The notes: generated by a model not told the origin, from the letters alone. Positions 21,866-33,682 are shown, counted from the first letter of the stretch. The stretch is 64,000 bases of DNA from Phytophthora quininea (GCA_011947345.1 JAAVTG010000688.1:310001-374000), one strand, 5' to 3'. Numbers and translations are program-made.

Positions 21866-23923
21866 ATGGTGCTTTCACCACCCTGCAAGCACCTAAAGCT
21901 CGCAGTCGTCGCGCTGGCGGCGATGCACATTCAGCAGACACTTGGTTACTCGATGTACTACGCCCCCGAGACCACGTCCGGCACAACCAACAAGATCAGC
22001 ACCAGGTTCCCTGCGTATGGCGCCGAGGTGACCGACCAGGACTGCGCCATCACTGTCAAAGTGGACCCCACTCTGCCAAACATCACGACGATCTCGACGG
22101 TACCGGTCAAATTCCACAACCTGTTGGCAAATGTGACGAAGGCCCCGGCCGAAGCAGTGTCCACGAAGGTTGGAAGGGCGGTCGTGAAGATTGATACACC
22201 AGCAAGCGACACCCACGACGACACATACGCAACGTCCGGCGACGGATCTAAAGGGGTTCTGGGTCGGGTGATTCGACGACGACAGCGCCGGATGAGAAGA
22301 TCGGCATCACTTCGGTCACCACCGCCCCAGCGACAGACACTCCCCGTCAATACCGACAGCTCGGTCACGACTGCCCCATCATCCGACACTGGCGGCGACT
22401 CTGACAGCAGCAAAGGCAGTTGTGGAATTCGCAACCGAAAATCCAAGACCCGTAAGGTGCGCGACAGCGCAGTGTCTGGTCTCGAGCACCAGACACGCCG
22501 ATTGGAGGTCAGCGCCAACAAAGACATCGTCAAACTCGAAGCCTATTATGGCACGACAATGGAGACGACGCTGGCGAACCTCCCGAAAGTTGGTGTCCAC
22601 AAGCCATCGCCGTGGCCCGGTCCGTACTGGCCGACGTACCAGGACAACATCAACGTTGTGTGGAGCGAGGGGGAGCCGAGCCCATCCGAGAAGTACGCCA
22701 CCGCATTCGGTCTCGACGTCGAGAATTTCAAGAACAAGGTGTCGAAGGACAACGGAATTGACTCCCAGAGCAACCGACGAAAGTGCTCAACGGACGACGA
22801 CTGCAAGTCGCTCAATGACACGAGTGTGTGCTCCATTCGCGACGGACAGAGTTCTGGTTACTGCATCCCGACTTGGTTCGGCATCTGTCACGCATGGGCA
22901 CCCGCAGCCATCCTGGAATCGGAACCGAACTGCTCCGTGACCCACAACGGTGTCACGTTCCAGCCAATGGATTTAAAAGCATTGGTCTCCAACATCTACG
23001 ACGGTGCAAGCGTCAGCACAGTGTTCACCGGTGCTCGCTACAACGGTGGAAACGACACCAAGGACGAGTACGGTCGTCATTTGGATTCCGCTTACCGTGA
23101 TTTGAACCCCGGCTACTTCCACGTTGCTGCTGCCAACATCCTCGGGAAGTTAAACTCTACATTCATCGCCGACGTGACGGCCGGTGCCGCTGTGTGGAAC
23201 CAACCCGTTCGTGGTTTCAAGGTGTACGAGCAGACTGAAATGTCCTTGAAACAAGCGGCCGAGACTTTCTACGGCCTCGAGAAATACCCGTGGAACGCTG
23301 CTGCCAAAAGTATTGTGTACATGAAGACTCGACTCTCGTGGATCATTGAGACGTACACGGATGGCGGGTTGGTGTCTTCGGGCGAGGTCAACAAGTTCAC
23401 GGCTGGCGACTACTATTACTATCTGCTGGAGCTGGACGATGCCGGCGCCATCATCGGTGGCGAGTGGGTCTACAACTCGAACGAGGATCACCCCGATTTC
23501 TTGTGGATCCCTAAGGCTAAACCTGCGGCGGATACCGTCACCAGCATTGGCCTCAGCTATGCGGACGTGTCGATGCTGTTGGAGAAATCGGTTTCTTGCT
23601 CGAACTCGTCGTCCTCTGGATCATCATCTGCCAGCTCTGCGGGTGATGCCGGTTCAGCTTCTATCGACTCTAGTTCAGCCGGCTTTGCAGGTTCATCATC
23701 GATTGACTCGAGCTCGGACGGTTTTGCTGGATCAACTTCGACTTCTGCCAGTACTGCTGGCTTTGGATCTGTGAGCACGGGGTCTGATGGTTTTGCTGGC
23801 TCAATTTCGATGGCGTCTTCATCTTCTGCCTCCACGGATTCGTCAGCCGCTGCGTCAGCAACCGAGGATTCTGGTACGGGTTCCAGCTCGGGCAGGAGCA
23901 TCGGCGCCACGCTCTTTGGTTGA
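21866..23923 (+). CDS. Transglutaminase elicitor (Pep-13 family) copy 1, intact
   Basis: Uninterrupted 685-residue secreted protein and the most diverged copy. After a signal-type N terminus (LAVVALAAMHIQQTLGYS) and a propeptide-like Thr/Ser segment, the catalytic domain runs from about residue 240. It carries PSPWPGPYWPTYQDNINVVW, SGYCIPTWFGICHAWAP and the 13-residue Pep-13 surface motif (VWNQPVRG...) recognised by plant immunity. The Cys in GICHAW is my candidate nucleophile, by resemblance to papain-like folds. The family forms epsilon-(gamma-glutamyl)-lysine crosslinks in a calcium-dependent way. The C-terminal tail is a low-complexity Ser/Gly/Ala repeat around S-S-I-D-S-S-S-x-G-F-A-G. 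It has a core promoter but lacks the hairpin seen in copies 2-6. Confidence 0.93.
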   Translation: MVLSPPCKHLKLAVVALAAMHIQQTLGYSMYYAPETTSGTTNKISTRFPAYGAEVTDQDCAITVKVDPTLPNITTISTVPVKFHNLLANVTKAPAEAVSTKVGRAVVKIDTPASDTHDDTYATSGDGSKGVLGRVIRRRQRRMRRSASLRSPPPQRQTLPVNTDSSVTTAPSSDTGGDSDSSKGSCGIRNRKSKTRKVRDSAVSGLEHQTRRLEVSANKDIVKLEAYYGTTMETTLANLPKVGVHKPSPWPGPYWPTYQDNINVVWSEGEPSPSEKYATAFGLDVENFKNKVSKDNGIDSQSNRRKCSTDDDCKSLNDTSVCSIRDGQSSGYCIPTWFGICHAWAPAAILESEPNCSVTHNGVTFQPMDLKALVSNIYDGASVSTVFTGARYNGGNDTKDEYGRHLDSAYRDLNPGYFHVAAANILGKLNSTFIADVTAGAAVWNQPVRGFKVYEQTEMSLKQAAETFYGLEKYPWNAAAKSIVYMKTRLSWIIETYTDGGLVSSGEVNKFTAGDYYYYLLELDDAGAIIGGEWVYNSNEDHPDFLWIPKAKPAADTVTSIGLSYADVSMLLEKSVSCSNSSSSGSSSASSAGDAGSASIDSSSAGFAGSSSIDSSSDGFAGSTSTSASTAGFGSVSTGSDGFAGSISMASSSSASTDSSAAASATEDSGTGSSSGRSIGATLFG

Positions 23924-24474
23924 AGATATTTGTCGTATAACATGTAGAAATCATCGTTTAGTAATGTCGCCTGTATATTCAAGGAAGACCGACATGTTGA
24001 TGAAATTCAAAGGTTGATGTGAATAAAGCTCAGTGAGTATCAATGCTCGTCGAAACGACCAACGATCGACGCCGGACTATTCAACATGAAAGCTTTGTTC
24101 GCATCTTTGGATGAGCAGCAGGACAAGCGAGCAACATCACGAAGTAACCAACGCGAACGAACAAAAGGAAAGATTAGAGACGCCGGGAGCGTCCATAATA
24201 TTCTACTGAGACCACGCAAACAGCGTCTGTAGAGCTAGGCATGGCTCCTGCTGTACTGAACAACACTGACCAATGCTTGCTCTACAAGCAAGCACTTCTT
24301 CCAGGGACTGTGGGGAGTTTGAGTCGATTTGTAGGAGCTTCGAACTTGTTCAGCTTGACACGCTTGATTAAAAGACAAATCTTAATCTTTTGCTGTTCCC
24401 ACAACCCACCGAGGCTTTCCAGCATCCTTAGATTGCACTGCGCTGTCGTTCTCGATCCGAAAGCAACCAACTGG

Positions 24475-24504
24475 TCATTCCCCAATTGTCTCGCAAGAGG
24501 AATT
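24475..24504 (+). promoter_or_regulatory. Inr+FPR core promoter and hairpin, transglutaminase copy 2
   Basis: Inr TCATTCC (24475-24481), FPR CAATTGTC (24483-24490), and an inverted repeat at 24484-24504 with a GCAA loop. The right arm is one base shorter than in copies 3-5 and one position is a G mismatch, so it is the weakest hairpin of the five. The ATG is 58 bp downstream of the repeat. Confidence 0.72.
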
Positions 24505-24562
24505 ACCTCTGCTTCCAAGCGCTTCCAGCCTCCGGACAGACTCCACCAAACCAACCTCAACC

Positions 24563-26519
24563 ATGGTGTACACGCCTCGCAAGTACCTAGTGCCGGCTGC
24601 CGTCGCGCTCGTCGCGATGCAGATGCAGCAGGCCTCGGGCTACTCGATGTTCTTCACTGCCGAGACCACCTCCGGCACGACCGAGCAGATCAGCAGCAAG
24701 TTCCCCGCTTTCGGAGCTGAGGTCGCCGACCAAGACTGTGCCATCACGGTCGAGGTGGACCCTACGTTGCCGGACATCACGACGATCTCGACGGTGCCGG
24801 TGACGCACCCAGACTTGTTGGCCAACATGACAACGCCCCTGTCCAGCCGGTGGTCACCCAGGTCGGCACTCCTGTCATCCAGGAGGAGACCCCTACGACC
24901 GATGCCGACCAGGACGCGTACACTACTGGGGGCTCCGTGACCCAGGGTTCGACGACTCAGATGTCGACGGGCACCGCACCAGCCCCGGCCGGCAAGACCG
25001 GTGTGACGACGACTGACACCGCTCCGGCTTCGGCCGGCAAGACTGGTGCGATGACTTCGGCCCCGTCAACTCCTTCGTCAAAGATTGGAACCACCCCGAC
25101 CACATCGAAAGAAACCACTGTTCAGGGAGGAAGCGACCGCACGGATCCCAACTGTGCCACCGGCTGGGAGGAGACCGAGACCAAGCCGACCAAGGCTGCC
25201 CGCAAGTTGCGTGACAGCGTTGTGTCTGGCCAGGAGCTCAGCCAGGAGCAGCGTCGGCTTGAGGCCAACACCAACAAGGATATCTCCAAGCTCGAGACCT
25301 ACTTCGGAACGACAATGGAGACGACCTTGAAGAACCTCCCGACGCAGGGTGTTCACACTCCGGCGCCGTGGCCGGGTCCGTACTGGCCGACGTACCAGGA
25401 CAGCATCAACGTTGTCTGGAGCCAGGGCCAGCCTAGCGCTGCTGAGAAGTACGCCAAGGCTTTCGGCCTTGACGTGACTGAGTTCATGGACAAGGTGTCT
25501 AAGGATACCGGTATCGACTCGATGAGCAAGCGGCGCAAGTGCACGTCGGACAATGACTGTACTTCACTTAAGGACACCAGCAAGTGCGCTATCCGCGATG
25601 GGAAGGACTCCGGCTACTGCATCCCGACGTGGTTCGGCATTTGCCACGCCTGGGCACCGGCCGCCATCCTAGAAGAGGAGCCCAAGTGCCCCGTGACCCA
25701 CAACGGTGTGACGTTCCAGCCGATGGACCTCAAGGCTTTGATCTCCGACATCTACGACGGTGCCAACGTTGGAACTGTGTTCACCGGTGCTCGTTACAAC
25801 GGTGGCGATGACGGTGCTGACGAGTACGGTCGTCATACGAACGCTGCCTACCGCGACTTGAACCCCGGCTACTTCCACGTCGCCGTTTCCAACTTGCTTG
25901 GCAACTTGAACTCCTCCTTTGTTGTCGATGTCGACGCCTCTTCCCAGGTGTGGAACCAGCCCGTGCGTGGTTTCAAGGTGTACGAGCAGACCGAGATGTC
26001 TCTGGAGGAGGCTGCTCAGACCTTCTACGGCCTCGAGTCGTACCCTTGGAACGCTGCTGCCAAGAGCGTCGTGTACACGAAGACGCGTCTCTCTTGGATC
26101 TTCGAGACGTACGAGGACGGTGGTCTGGTGTCCTCTGGTGCAGTCGACAAGTACACCACTGGTGCGTACTACTACTACCTGCTTGAGCTGGACGATGCTG
26201 GAAAGATCATCGGTGGCGAGTGGGTCTACAACTCGGACAGCGAGCACGTCGACTTCCTGTGGCTACCCAAAGCAAAGCCTGCGGCGGACACCGTCACCAG
26301 CATTGGTTTGAGCTACGCGGATGTGTCGATGTTGCTTGAAAAGGCGGTGGCGTGCACGGACTCGTCGTCCACCGGATCGGAGACCTCTGGGTCGACTGGT
26401 TCTGTTGGCTCGTCAACCTCCTCTTCGACGTCGGGATCAACGACGGCTCAGCCAGCGTAACGGGATCGACGGCTACCGGGTCGGGAGGTGCTGCTACGGA
26501 GGCGCCTTTAGCTTCTTAA
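24563..26519 (+). CDS. Transglutaminase elicitor copy 2 (one 5' and one 3' frame break)
   Basis: The start ATG opens MVYTPRKYLVPAAVALVAMQ, a signal-type N terminus shared with copies 3, 4 and 6. A break near 24837, in a short C run, separates the signal segment from the rest; one added base repairs it, and copy 4 has the same break at 30793. The catalytic domain (WPGPYWPTYQDSINVVW, CIPTWFGICHAW, Pep-13 motif) is then uninterrupted to a TAA at 26460. Just past this stop another frame keeps family-like Ser/Thr/Gly residues until a TAA at 26519, so the tail may be longer than the open frame suggests. Upstream sequence and the first ~450 bp of coding are nearly identical to copy 4. Confidence 0.85.
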
Positions 26520-27614
26520 TACTGTAGCGTTGCTGCCGCCCTCGTACTACCACAGAGCACAGGCTAAAGGATAAAAAGTCCCGCTGTTTACTTGTTGTTT
26601 TTGCTGAGCAATACTAGTACCTTGACGAGGCGTCGAAGGAAGCAAACGTTTGCAGGGCGTCCGCTCCCATCCGAACGCCATTGTGGCTGGATTTTCAACG
26701 ATAAGACCTGTTGATGAGACGGTGTGTTGGATCGCGGGGCAACGTACAGTTCGTCCAGCCACGTGGGAAAGCGGCCAGTGAGAATTTATCTCCATGGTCC
26801 GCCCTTCGTAAAGGACTTTGAGCCAGCGTTGCACTTGTACATACTGCCGGAAGTGGCTTTGCTATCCATGGAGGAAATGCTCAGCTGGCAACATCGTTCT
26901 GAAACAACCGTCGTTGTTGCCTTCGACCTGACGAACCACGCGAGTGCCTCCGACAGAGCCGAATTCTGTCCGACAGACGTGCGGGCCACTACTTTTTATC
27001 GTTCGTCCGCATGGCGGAGGATCTTCAAGCACATCGAACCTCTGGCAAAGCCCAGGCGATGCGCACGCTCGTCGACGAGGTCACGATCGTGAGCAACAAA
27101 GACGTTGTTTGTTGCTTGCGTGGCGATCGGAAACCGCAGAATTAACCGCTGACTGCACTCTACGATGACCAACGTGTTTGTCCACACGTTAGCTTGAGGC
27201 TTTTTAACGTTGGACGTTTGCTTGCTCGTTCGAGCAGCTCTTGCTCAACACGAAGACGAAGAAACCAACTGCTTTCAAACACACCAAGCCTGCAAGTCGA
27301 GCGTAGCATTAACTGTGTCGGACAGCAAAATTTACGCTAATCTCGTCTTCGCCATATAACGTTAGTGCTCCGCCTCTATGTCGTCGCTATGCAATCGCAG
27401 GTTCATAGACCTGATCCTGAGGCTGTCGCTGGCCAAGACCTGAGGCAGGAACCTCCAGCTGTGGCATGGGAACTACTGGCTATGCCAAGTAAGACCGTCA
27501 TCGCGACAGCAGAACGTAGGAGCTGCTGCCCACTCCACAATTTTCTCGCAAGAGAGAATTACTTCTGCTTCCTAGCACCACAGCTTCCGGACAGACTACT
27601 GCCCGACATCGGCC
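26520..27614. other. Gap between transglutaminase copies 2 and 3
   Basis: Only the copy 3 core promoter and hairpin near the 3' end are recognised. The gap between copies 1 and 2 (23924-24562) is the same kind of sequence. Confidence 0.5.
27530..27560 (+). promoter_or_regulatory. Inr+FPR core promoter and GCAA-loop hairpin, transglutaminase copy 3
   Basis: Inr-like CCACTCC, FPR CAATTTTC, then AATTTTCTC-GCAA-GAGAGAATT at 27539-27560: nine pairs as RNA, one of them U-G. The ATG is 54 bp downstream of the repeat. Confidence 0.75.
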
Positions 27615-29265
27615 ATGGTGTACACGCCCCGCAAGTTCCTCCTGCCCGCCGCAGTAGCCGTCGTGGCCATGCAAATGCAGCAGGCCTCGGGCTACTCGAT
27701 GTTCTACGCCCCGTGACCATTTCCGCCACGGCGGAAGAGATCAGTACCCAGTTCCCTGCCTTCGGTGCTGAGGTCGCTGATCAGGACTGCGCCATCACGG
27801 TGGTGATCGACCCCACGCTGCCCAACATCACGACCATCTCGACGGTTCCGATTGAGTTTCCCGATCTTCTTTCAAACTTGACGGACGCTCCCACCGAGCC
27901 TGTGTTTACCAAGGTTGGAACGGCCGAGATTCAGGATGTAGCTACCGCTGTCGATGGCCAAGAGGACTCGTACGTCACCGGTGGTTCCATCACGACTGGT
28001 GTGACGATGCCGGACACCAAGACCGGAATCTCCACTGTCACGACGCCCCCGTCCAAGGATGACGGTGTTCAGGGCGGCGCCGACAACTGCGCCACCGGTT
28101 GGGAAGAAACCAAGTCCCGCAAACTGCGCGACAGCGAAGTGTCGGGCACGGAGCAGCAGCGCCGTCTGGAGGCAATGACGAGCAAGGACATCACCAAGCT
28201 AGAAACTTTTTCGGGAAGAAGATGGAGACGACCCTCAAGAACCTTCCGACCTCGGGAGTTCACTCGCCGTCCCCGTGGCCTGGTCCGTACTGGCCTACTT
28301 ACCAGGACGGCATCAACGTCGTCTGGAGCCAGGGCCAGCCTAGTGCGGCCGAAAAGTACGCCAAGGCGTTCGGCTTGAATGTCACCGACTTTATGGACAA
28401 GGTCTCTGCCGACACCGGTATCGACTCGCAGAGCCGTCGCAAGAAGTGCTCGTCGGACAACGACTGCTCCACGCTGACCGACGGCAGTGCGTGTGCTATT
28501 CGTGCCGGCAAGTCGTCAGGCTACTGCATTCCTACTTGGTTCGGAATCTGCCACGCTTGGGCCCCGGCCGCTATCCTTGAGACCGAGCCCAAGTGCCCGG
28601 TCACCTACAACGGCGTTACTTTCCAGCCCATGGACCTGAAGGCTCTGCTGTCGGACATTTACGATGGCGCTAATGTCGGCACGGTGTTCACAGGTGCTCG
28701 TTACAATGGTGGTGACGCTGCTGTTGACGCCTACGGTCGTCACACGAACGCTGCCTTCCGTGACCTGAACCCCGGTTTCTTCCATATCGCTGCTGCTAAC
28801 TTGCTCGGCAGCTTGAATTCCTCCTTTGTGGTGGATGTCACGGCCGACTCGGAAGTGTGGAACCAGCCCGTGCGCGGTTTCAAGGTGTACGAACAGACCA
28901 AGATGTCGCTGCAGCAGGCCGCCCAGACCTTCTACGGTCTTGAGTCGTACCCGTGGAATGCCGCTGCCAAGAGCATTGTCTACATGAAGACTCGTCTCTC
29001 GTGGATCTTCGAGACGTACACGGACGGCGGACTCGTTTCGTCGGGTCAGGTGGACAATTTTACGACGGGCGCCTACTACTACTACCTGCTCGAGTTGGAC
29101 GACGCCGGCAAGATCATTGGTGGTGAATGGGTGTACAAGTCTCGCGATGACCACCCGGACTTCCTGTGGCTCCCTAAAGCCAAGCCTGCTGCCAACACTG
29201 TGACGAGTGTCGGTCTGAAGTACTCGGACGTGTCGATGCTGCTGCAGAAGGCCACGGCGTGCTAA
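27615..29265 (+). CDS. Transglutaminase elicitor copy 3 (two frame breaks)
   Basis: The start ATG at 27615 opens MVYTPRKFLLPAAVAVVAMQ. The frame breaks at about 27713, right after the signal segment (SMFYAP), and again near 28208 within a run of five T before the catalytic domain; each break is repaired by one base and no splice signals exist. From there the domain is continuous, with PSPWPGPYWPTYQDGINVVW, CIPTWFGICHAW, the Pep-13 motif and a QAAQTFYGLESYPW block. Unlike its siblings it has no Ser/Thr tail: the protein stops right after the last conserved segment (SMLLQKATAC). The linker between prosegment and core is also the shortest in the array. Confidence 0.85.
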
Positions 29266-29582
29266 GAAGCACAATAACCCGATAGTCTGCGAAGTAGAAA
29301 TTGGATATTTTGTAAGCTTTCGCTCGAGAATACCAATCACAAGGGCTGATGCTTTGTTTCGTCGATGTGGTGCAAAGACCACTTTTGTGGTGAAGTGGTT
29401 GCTATCGATATTGATGAAAGCGTTTATCCTGGCTAGTATTATGAATACCATACATCGTCAACGGATTATTTCTCGTCGGCTGTCGCTAGTTGGAGTCGGA
29501 AGGTCAATTACAGGTAGTGTTCTGACAAACTGCCTCCCTTTCATTACTTTGCTGTTTTCCGAAGTATATCATGTTTTGTGTT

Positions 29583-29627
29583 GAAAAAAAAACTTGCCAA
29601 GACCGCCAAGCTCTCTTGGCGGGTTTT
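29583..29627. repeat. A-tract plus short perfect hairpin with T run
   Basis: A run of nine A is followed by CCGCCAAG (29603-29610), loop CTCT and CTTGGCGG (29615-29622), then GTTTTG. It lies about 320 bp after the stop of transglutaminase copy 3. It resembles a bacterial terminator in shape, but in nuclear oomycete DNA its meaning is unknown; it could mark a transcript 3' end or an inserted fragment. Confidence 0.5.
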
Positions 29628-30430
29628 GTAGATGATAGCTAGATGGTCGCGATGCACTCGTCGCCGCAAATGTATAATCACTGGCAGTAGTACATGTAGA
29701 AGGCGAGCGACATAGCGTTTTTACTGTTCGCTCGCTTTGAGATCCACTCCCGCTTGGACGTCAACGAATTCCGAGCGGGCAAATAACTGCCTTGCCTCGA
29801 GGTGGCGACAAACATTTTCGCAAGCCAGTCATCGCGATTCGCAAATATCCACTTGGAGGAGGCACGCGAATTCTGTAGGGAGCACCGCATGCTCGTTCTC
29901 GGTTGTCGGGAGCGGTCAGGTGTAGGACTCGATCGACATCATTTCCACGTTTTGGCGTTGAATATCGGACCCGAACTTTCATTTCTTGCCCTCCTAGACT
30001 ATCGACAGCTTCCATCGGCCGACACTTTACGTGAGAAGCATAACCAGCATTGAACTTCGAACGGCAAAGACTTGCTTTCGAGCCGACGACGGAGACCTCA
30101 AGGCGGCCTCATTGTTCGCACCAAACGCGAAAGCGTCACCGAAATCTGGCATTACACATGAAGTGTAGGCCTTTTAATGCTTTAATTCGTGCTCAGAGAG
30201 CGAACTGGAGTGGCAAAGCCCGCACAAAAGTTATCGCAGCGGGCCAAGATGGCCGTGTTCTAGCGCGTCTGCAAAGGCGTTCCAACAAGCGTTGCTTTAC
30301 CCTCTAATCAACACATCCAAGATTGTAAGCAAGGCATAGGACTCCTCGAGAGCGCTGTCGTGTGGCTCGTGTCCCCAGCAACCATGACAGCGTTCTCCAG
30401 CGTCCGGCGACACGAGCAGTGCACCGCTTG

Positions 30431-30461
30431 CCATTCCCAAATTGTCTCGCAAGAGAGAATT
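30431..30461 (+). promoter_or_regulatory. Inr+FPR core promoter and GCAA-loop hairpin, transglutaminase copy 4
   Basis: Inr CCATTCC, FPR AAATTGTC, then an inverted repeat at 30440-30461 with a GCAA loop; eight of nine arm positions pair, with one G-G mismatch. The surrounding sequence is nearly identical to copy 2. Confidence 0.72.
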
Positions 30462-30518
30462 ACCTCTGCTTCAAGCGCTTCCAGCCTCCGGACAGACTCC
30501 ACCAAACCAACCTCAACC

Positions 30519-32834
30519 ATGGTGTACACGCCTCGCAAGTACCTAGTGCCGGCTGCCGTCGCGCTCGTCGCGATGCAGATGCAGCAGGCCTCGGGCTACT
30601 CGATGTTCTTCACTGCCGAGACCATCTCCGGCACGACCGAGCAGATCAGCAGCAAGTTCCCCGCTTTCGGAGCTGAGGTCGCCGACCAAGACTGTGCCAT
30701 CACGGTCGAGGTGGACCCTACGTTGCCGGACATCACGACGATCTCGACGGTGCCGGTGACGCACCCAGACTTGTTGGCCAACATGACAACGCCCCTGTCC
30801 AGCCGGTGGTCACCCAGGTCGGCACTCCTGTCATTCAGGAGGAGACCCCTACGACCGATGCCGACCAGGACGCGTACACTACTGGGGGCTCCGTGACCCA
30901 GGGTTCGACGACTCAGATGTCGACGGGCACTGCACCGGCCCCGGCCGGCAAGACCGGTGTGACGACGACTGACACCGCTCCGGCTTCGGCTGGCAAGACT
31001 GGTGCGACGACGACGACTTCGGCCCTGTCAACTCCTTCATCGAAGATTGGTACTTCGACTCCGTCTGCTCCTGCTACGATGGCGGGCACTACTACCCAAT
31101 CGACCCCGTCGGCCCCTTCGTCGAAGACTGGAACCACCCCGACGACGCCGAAGGACTGTGCCACCGGCTGGGAGGAGACCGGGACCAAGCCGACCAAGGC
31201 TGCCCGCAAGTTGGTGACAGCGCTGTGTCTGGCCAGGAGCTCAGTCAGGAGCAGCGCCGGCTTGAGGCCAACACCAATAAAGACATTGGCAAGCTCGAAG
31301 CTCACTTCGGCACCAAAATGGAGACAACTTGAAAAACCTCCCGACTGAGGGCGTTCACACGCCGTCGCCGTGGCCGGGTCCGTACTGGCCGACGTACCAG
31401 GACAGCATCAACGTTGTCTGGAGCCAGGGCCAGCCGAGTCCTGCTGAGAAGTACGCCACCGCTTTTGGCCTCAATGTCGAGGAGTTCAAGAACAAGGTGT
31501 CCAAGGACAACGGTGTTGACTCGCAGAGCAAGCGCACCAAATGCTCGTCGGACGGCGACTGCGCTGCCATCGGCGACGGTAGCGCCTGTGCTATGCGTGA
31601 AGGTCAGAGCTCTGGTTACTGCATCCCGACGTGGTTCGGCATTTGCCACGCCTGGGCACCGGCCGCCATCCTAGAAGAGGAGCCCAAGTGCCCCGTGACC
31701 CACAATGGTGTGACGTTCCAGCCGATGGACCTCAAGGCTTTGATCTCCGACATCTACGACGGTGCCAACGTTGGAACTGTGTTCACCGGTGCTCGTTACA
31801 ACGGTGGCGATGACGGTGCTGATGAGTACGGTCGTCACACGAACGCTGCCTACCGCGACCTGAACCCCGGCTACTTCCACGTCGCCGTTTCCAACCTCTT
31901 GGGCAGCCTGAACTCCTCCTTCATCGCCGATGTCACGGCCGGCTCGGAGGTGTGGAACCAGCCCGTGCGTGGTTTCAAGGTGTACGAGCAGACCGAGATG
32001 TCTCTGGAGGAGGCTGCTCAGACCTTCTACGGCCTCGAGTCGTACCCTTGGAACGCTGCTGCCAAGAGCGTCACGTACGTCAAGACGCGTCTCTCTTGGG
32101 TCTTCGAGACGTACGAGGACGGTGGTCTGGTGTCCTCTGGTGCAGTCGACCAGTTCACGACCGGTGCGTACTACTACTACCTGCTTGAGCTGGACGATGC
32201 TGGAAAGATCATCGGTGGCGAGTGGGTCTACAACTCGGACAGCGACCACGTCGACTTCCTGTGGCTGCCCAAGGCAAAGCCTGCGGCGGACACGGTGACG
32301 AGCATTGGCCTCAGTTACGCCGATGTGTCGATGCTGCTGTCGAAGTCTGCGTCGTGCTCGTCGGAGTCGTCGTCTGGATCAGAGTCCGTTGGTTCATCGG
32401 CTTCGGCTTCGGCTTCGGCTTCGGCTTCGACTTCTGCTTCTGCTGGGGCCTCCACCTCTGGATCTGCGGCGACCAGCTCTTCTTCGAGCGTAGCGGGCTC
32501 CGCTTCGACTGGATCGGCGACGGTGTCTACGGAGGTGCCTTTAACATCGACGACTGCTCCCAATGCTGGCGGCAGCTCGGCCACCCCGAATGAGACCCCT
32601 GCTGCTACCGTTGCAGGGACGGGATCGTCGGGTGTAACGACTGGCGCTCCAGCATCGACAACGGCCACCCCATCGGAGAACAACGGCGGCAACAACAACC
32701 ACGACGAAGACGATGGCGAGCAGCAGCAGCAGCAACAGTGGCAGTGGCAGTGGCAGCAGCCCGACCCAGCGCCAGCACACGTCGTGGTTCCACTGGTGGT
32801 AGACCACAAACCAGTCGAGCCAGTGAAGAAGTGA
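30519..32834 (+). CDS. Transglutaminase elicitor copy 4 (multiple frame breaks, mosaic with copy 2)
   Basis: The start at 30519 and first ~450 bp match copy 2 almost base for base, including the break at about 30793. Further breaks lie near 31214 (a base missing in the KLRDS segment) and 31328 (a T run before KNLP). The catalytic core is then open: PSPWPGPYWPTYQDSINVVW, CIPTWFGICHAW, Pep-13 motif. Residues around KYATAFGLNVEEFKNKVSKD match copy 1 better than copy 2, so the gene is mosaic. The tail has a (GGCTTC)n-derived Ser/Ala run, Thr/Pro-rich sequence and Gln/Trp repeats. The end Trp-Phe-His-Trp-Trp-stop, shared with copy 6, is at 32785-32802 in another frame, inside the last open stretch. 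Confidence 0.83.
32398..32430. repeat. GGCTTC hexanucleotide repeat in the tail of transglutaminase copy 4
   Basis: About five units encode alternating Ser-Ala in the low-complexity tail. A slippage-prone site that likely varies in length between strains. Confidence 0.8.
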
Positions 32835-33662
32835 GAGAGAATCACCTGGAGATTGTTCGAGGCTCTCCTGGCTAATGAAGAATCCAACCGCTTGAGCATT
32901 GCAATCGCAATTCACGAATTCGTATCCCACAACACGACACGGACTTTGCACATGCACTGTACAATAGAGGCGTTGCCAATGCTGCTGTTCGCAGCCAAAG
33001 CAAAGGCGACGTGGACTGCATAATCATACACTACTCGTAGTAGTGCGTAAAGAACGTTTGAAAGGGGCTGATGACCAAGCGCAGTCGTTTGTCAGTCCTG
33101 CGCAGGAGATTACTTTGCAATTGTTATATACAATGAATGCTACGCGCTACGCTAACAAGGTTCTTGTCAAACCAGCCTACACCCTTGACCCGGCTCAGCG
33201 ATCGCTCGATCTTCTCTAGACGTGATACGGCTTTCGAGATCCGCGGTTATTTGGTGCGTGGTGAGATCAGTCCTGGACAACTGGAGTGATTCCCTTCTCA
33301 GCGGAATTATCTCGGGATGTGATCGGGGATCACCTTCCTTTCCACCGAGCCATCTTTACTGCGCTATTGAACAGGCACGGACATCAACAGCGCTCCATGT
33401 CCTATAGTACGCCCCCTCCCTTCTACAAAGGCTGGAGAATGGATGCTGCGAATGCTGCAAGATCGACGTGTTGAAGCGGAATTGCATCAGCGATCGCGAA
33501 CACGCTCTCTGCAAAGCCAGGGAGGACGCTAGATATTCAGCGCCCCTCTCAGCATCCCCGAAATGACAACTGTCGTGCGATTGCAAATGTGTGTAGAGCA
33601 TTTGTTGGGCAATGACCACAAAGCCTCAAAATTTTACCACGTTTCACTGGTCTCTCGGACAG

Positions 33663-33682
33663 CGAGAGAGAGAGAGAGAGAC
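33663..33682. repeat. GA dinucleotide microsatellite
   Basis: About nine GA units in the gap between transglutaminase copies 4 and 5. Confidence 0.85.

Larger units (their letters stand above)
29266..30518. other. Gap between transglutaminase copies 3 and 4
   Basis: It holds the A-tract/hairpin at 29583-29627 and the copy 4 core promoter. No gene seen. Confidence 0.5.

Noticed and set aside
21958..22533. 191-codon minus-strand frame across transglutaminase copy 1
   Set aside because: No motif; mirrors codon bias of the plus-strand gene.
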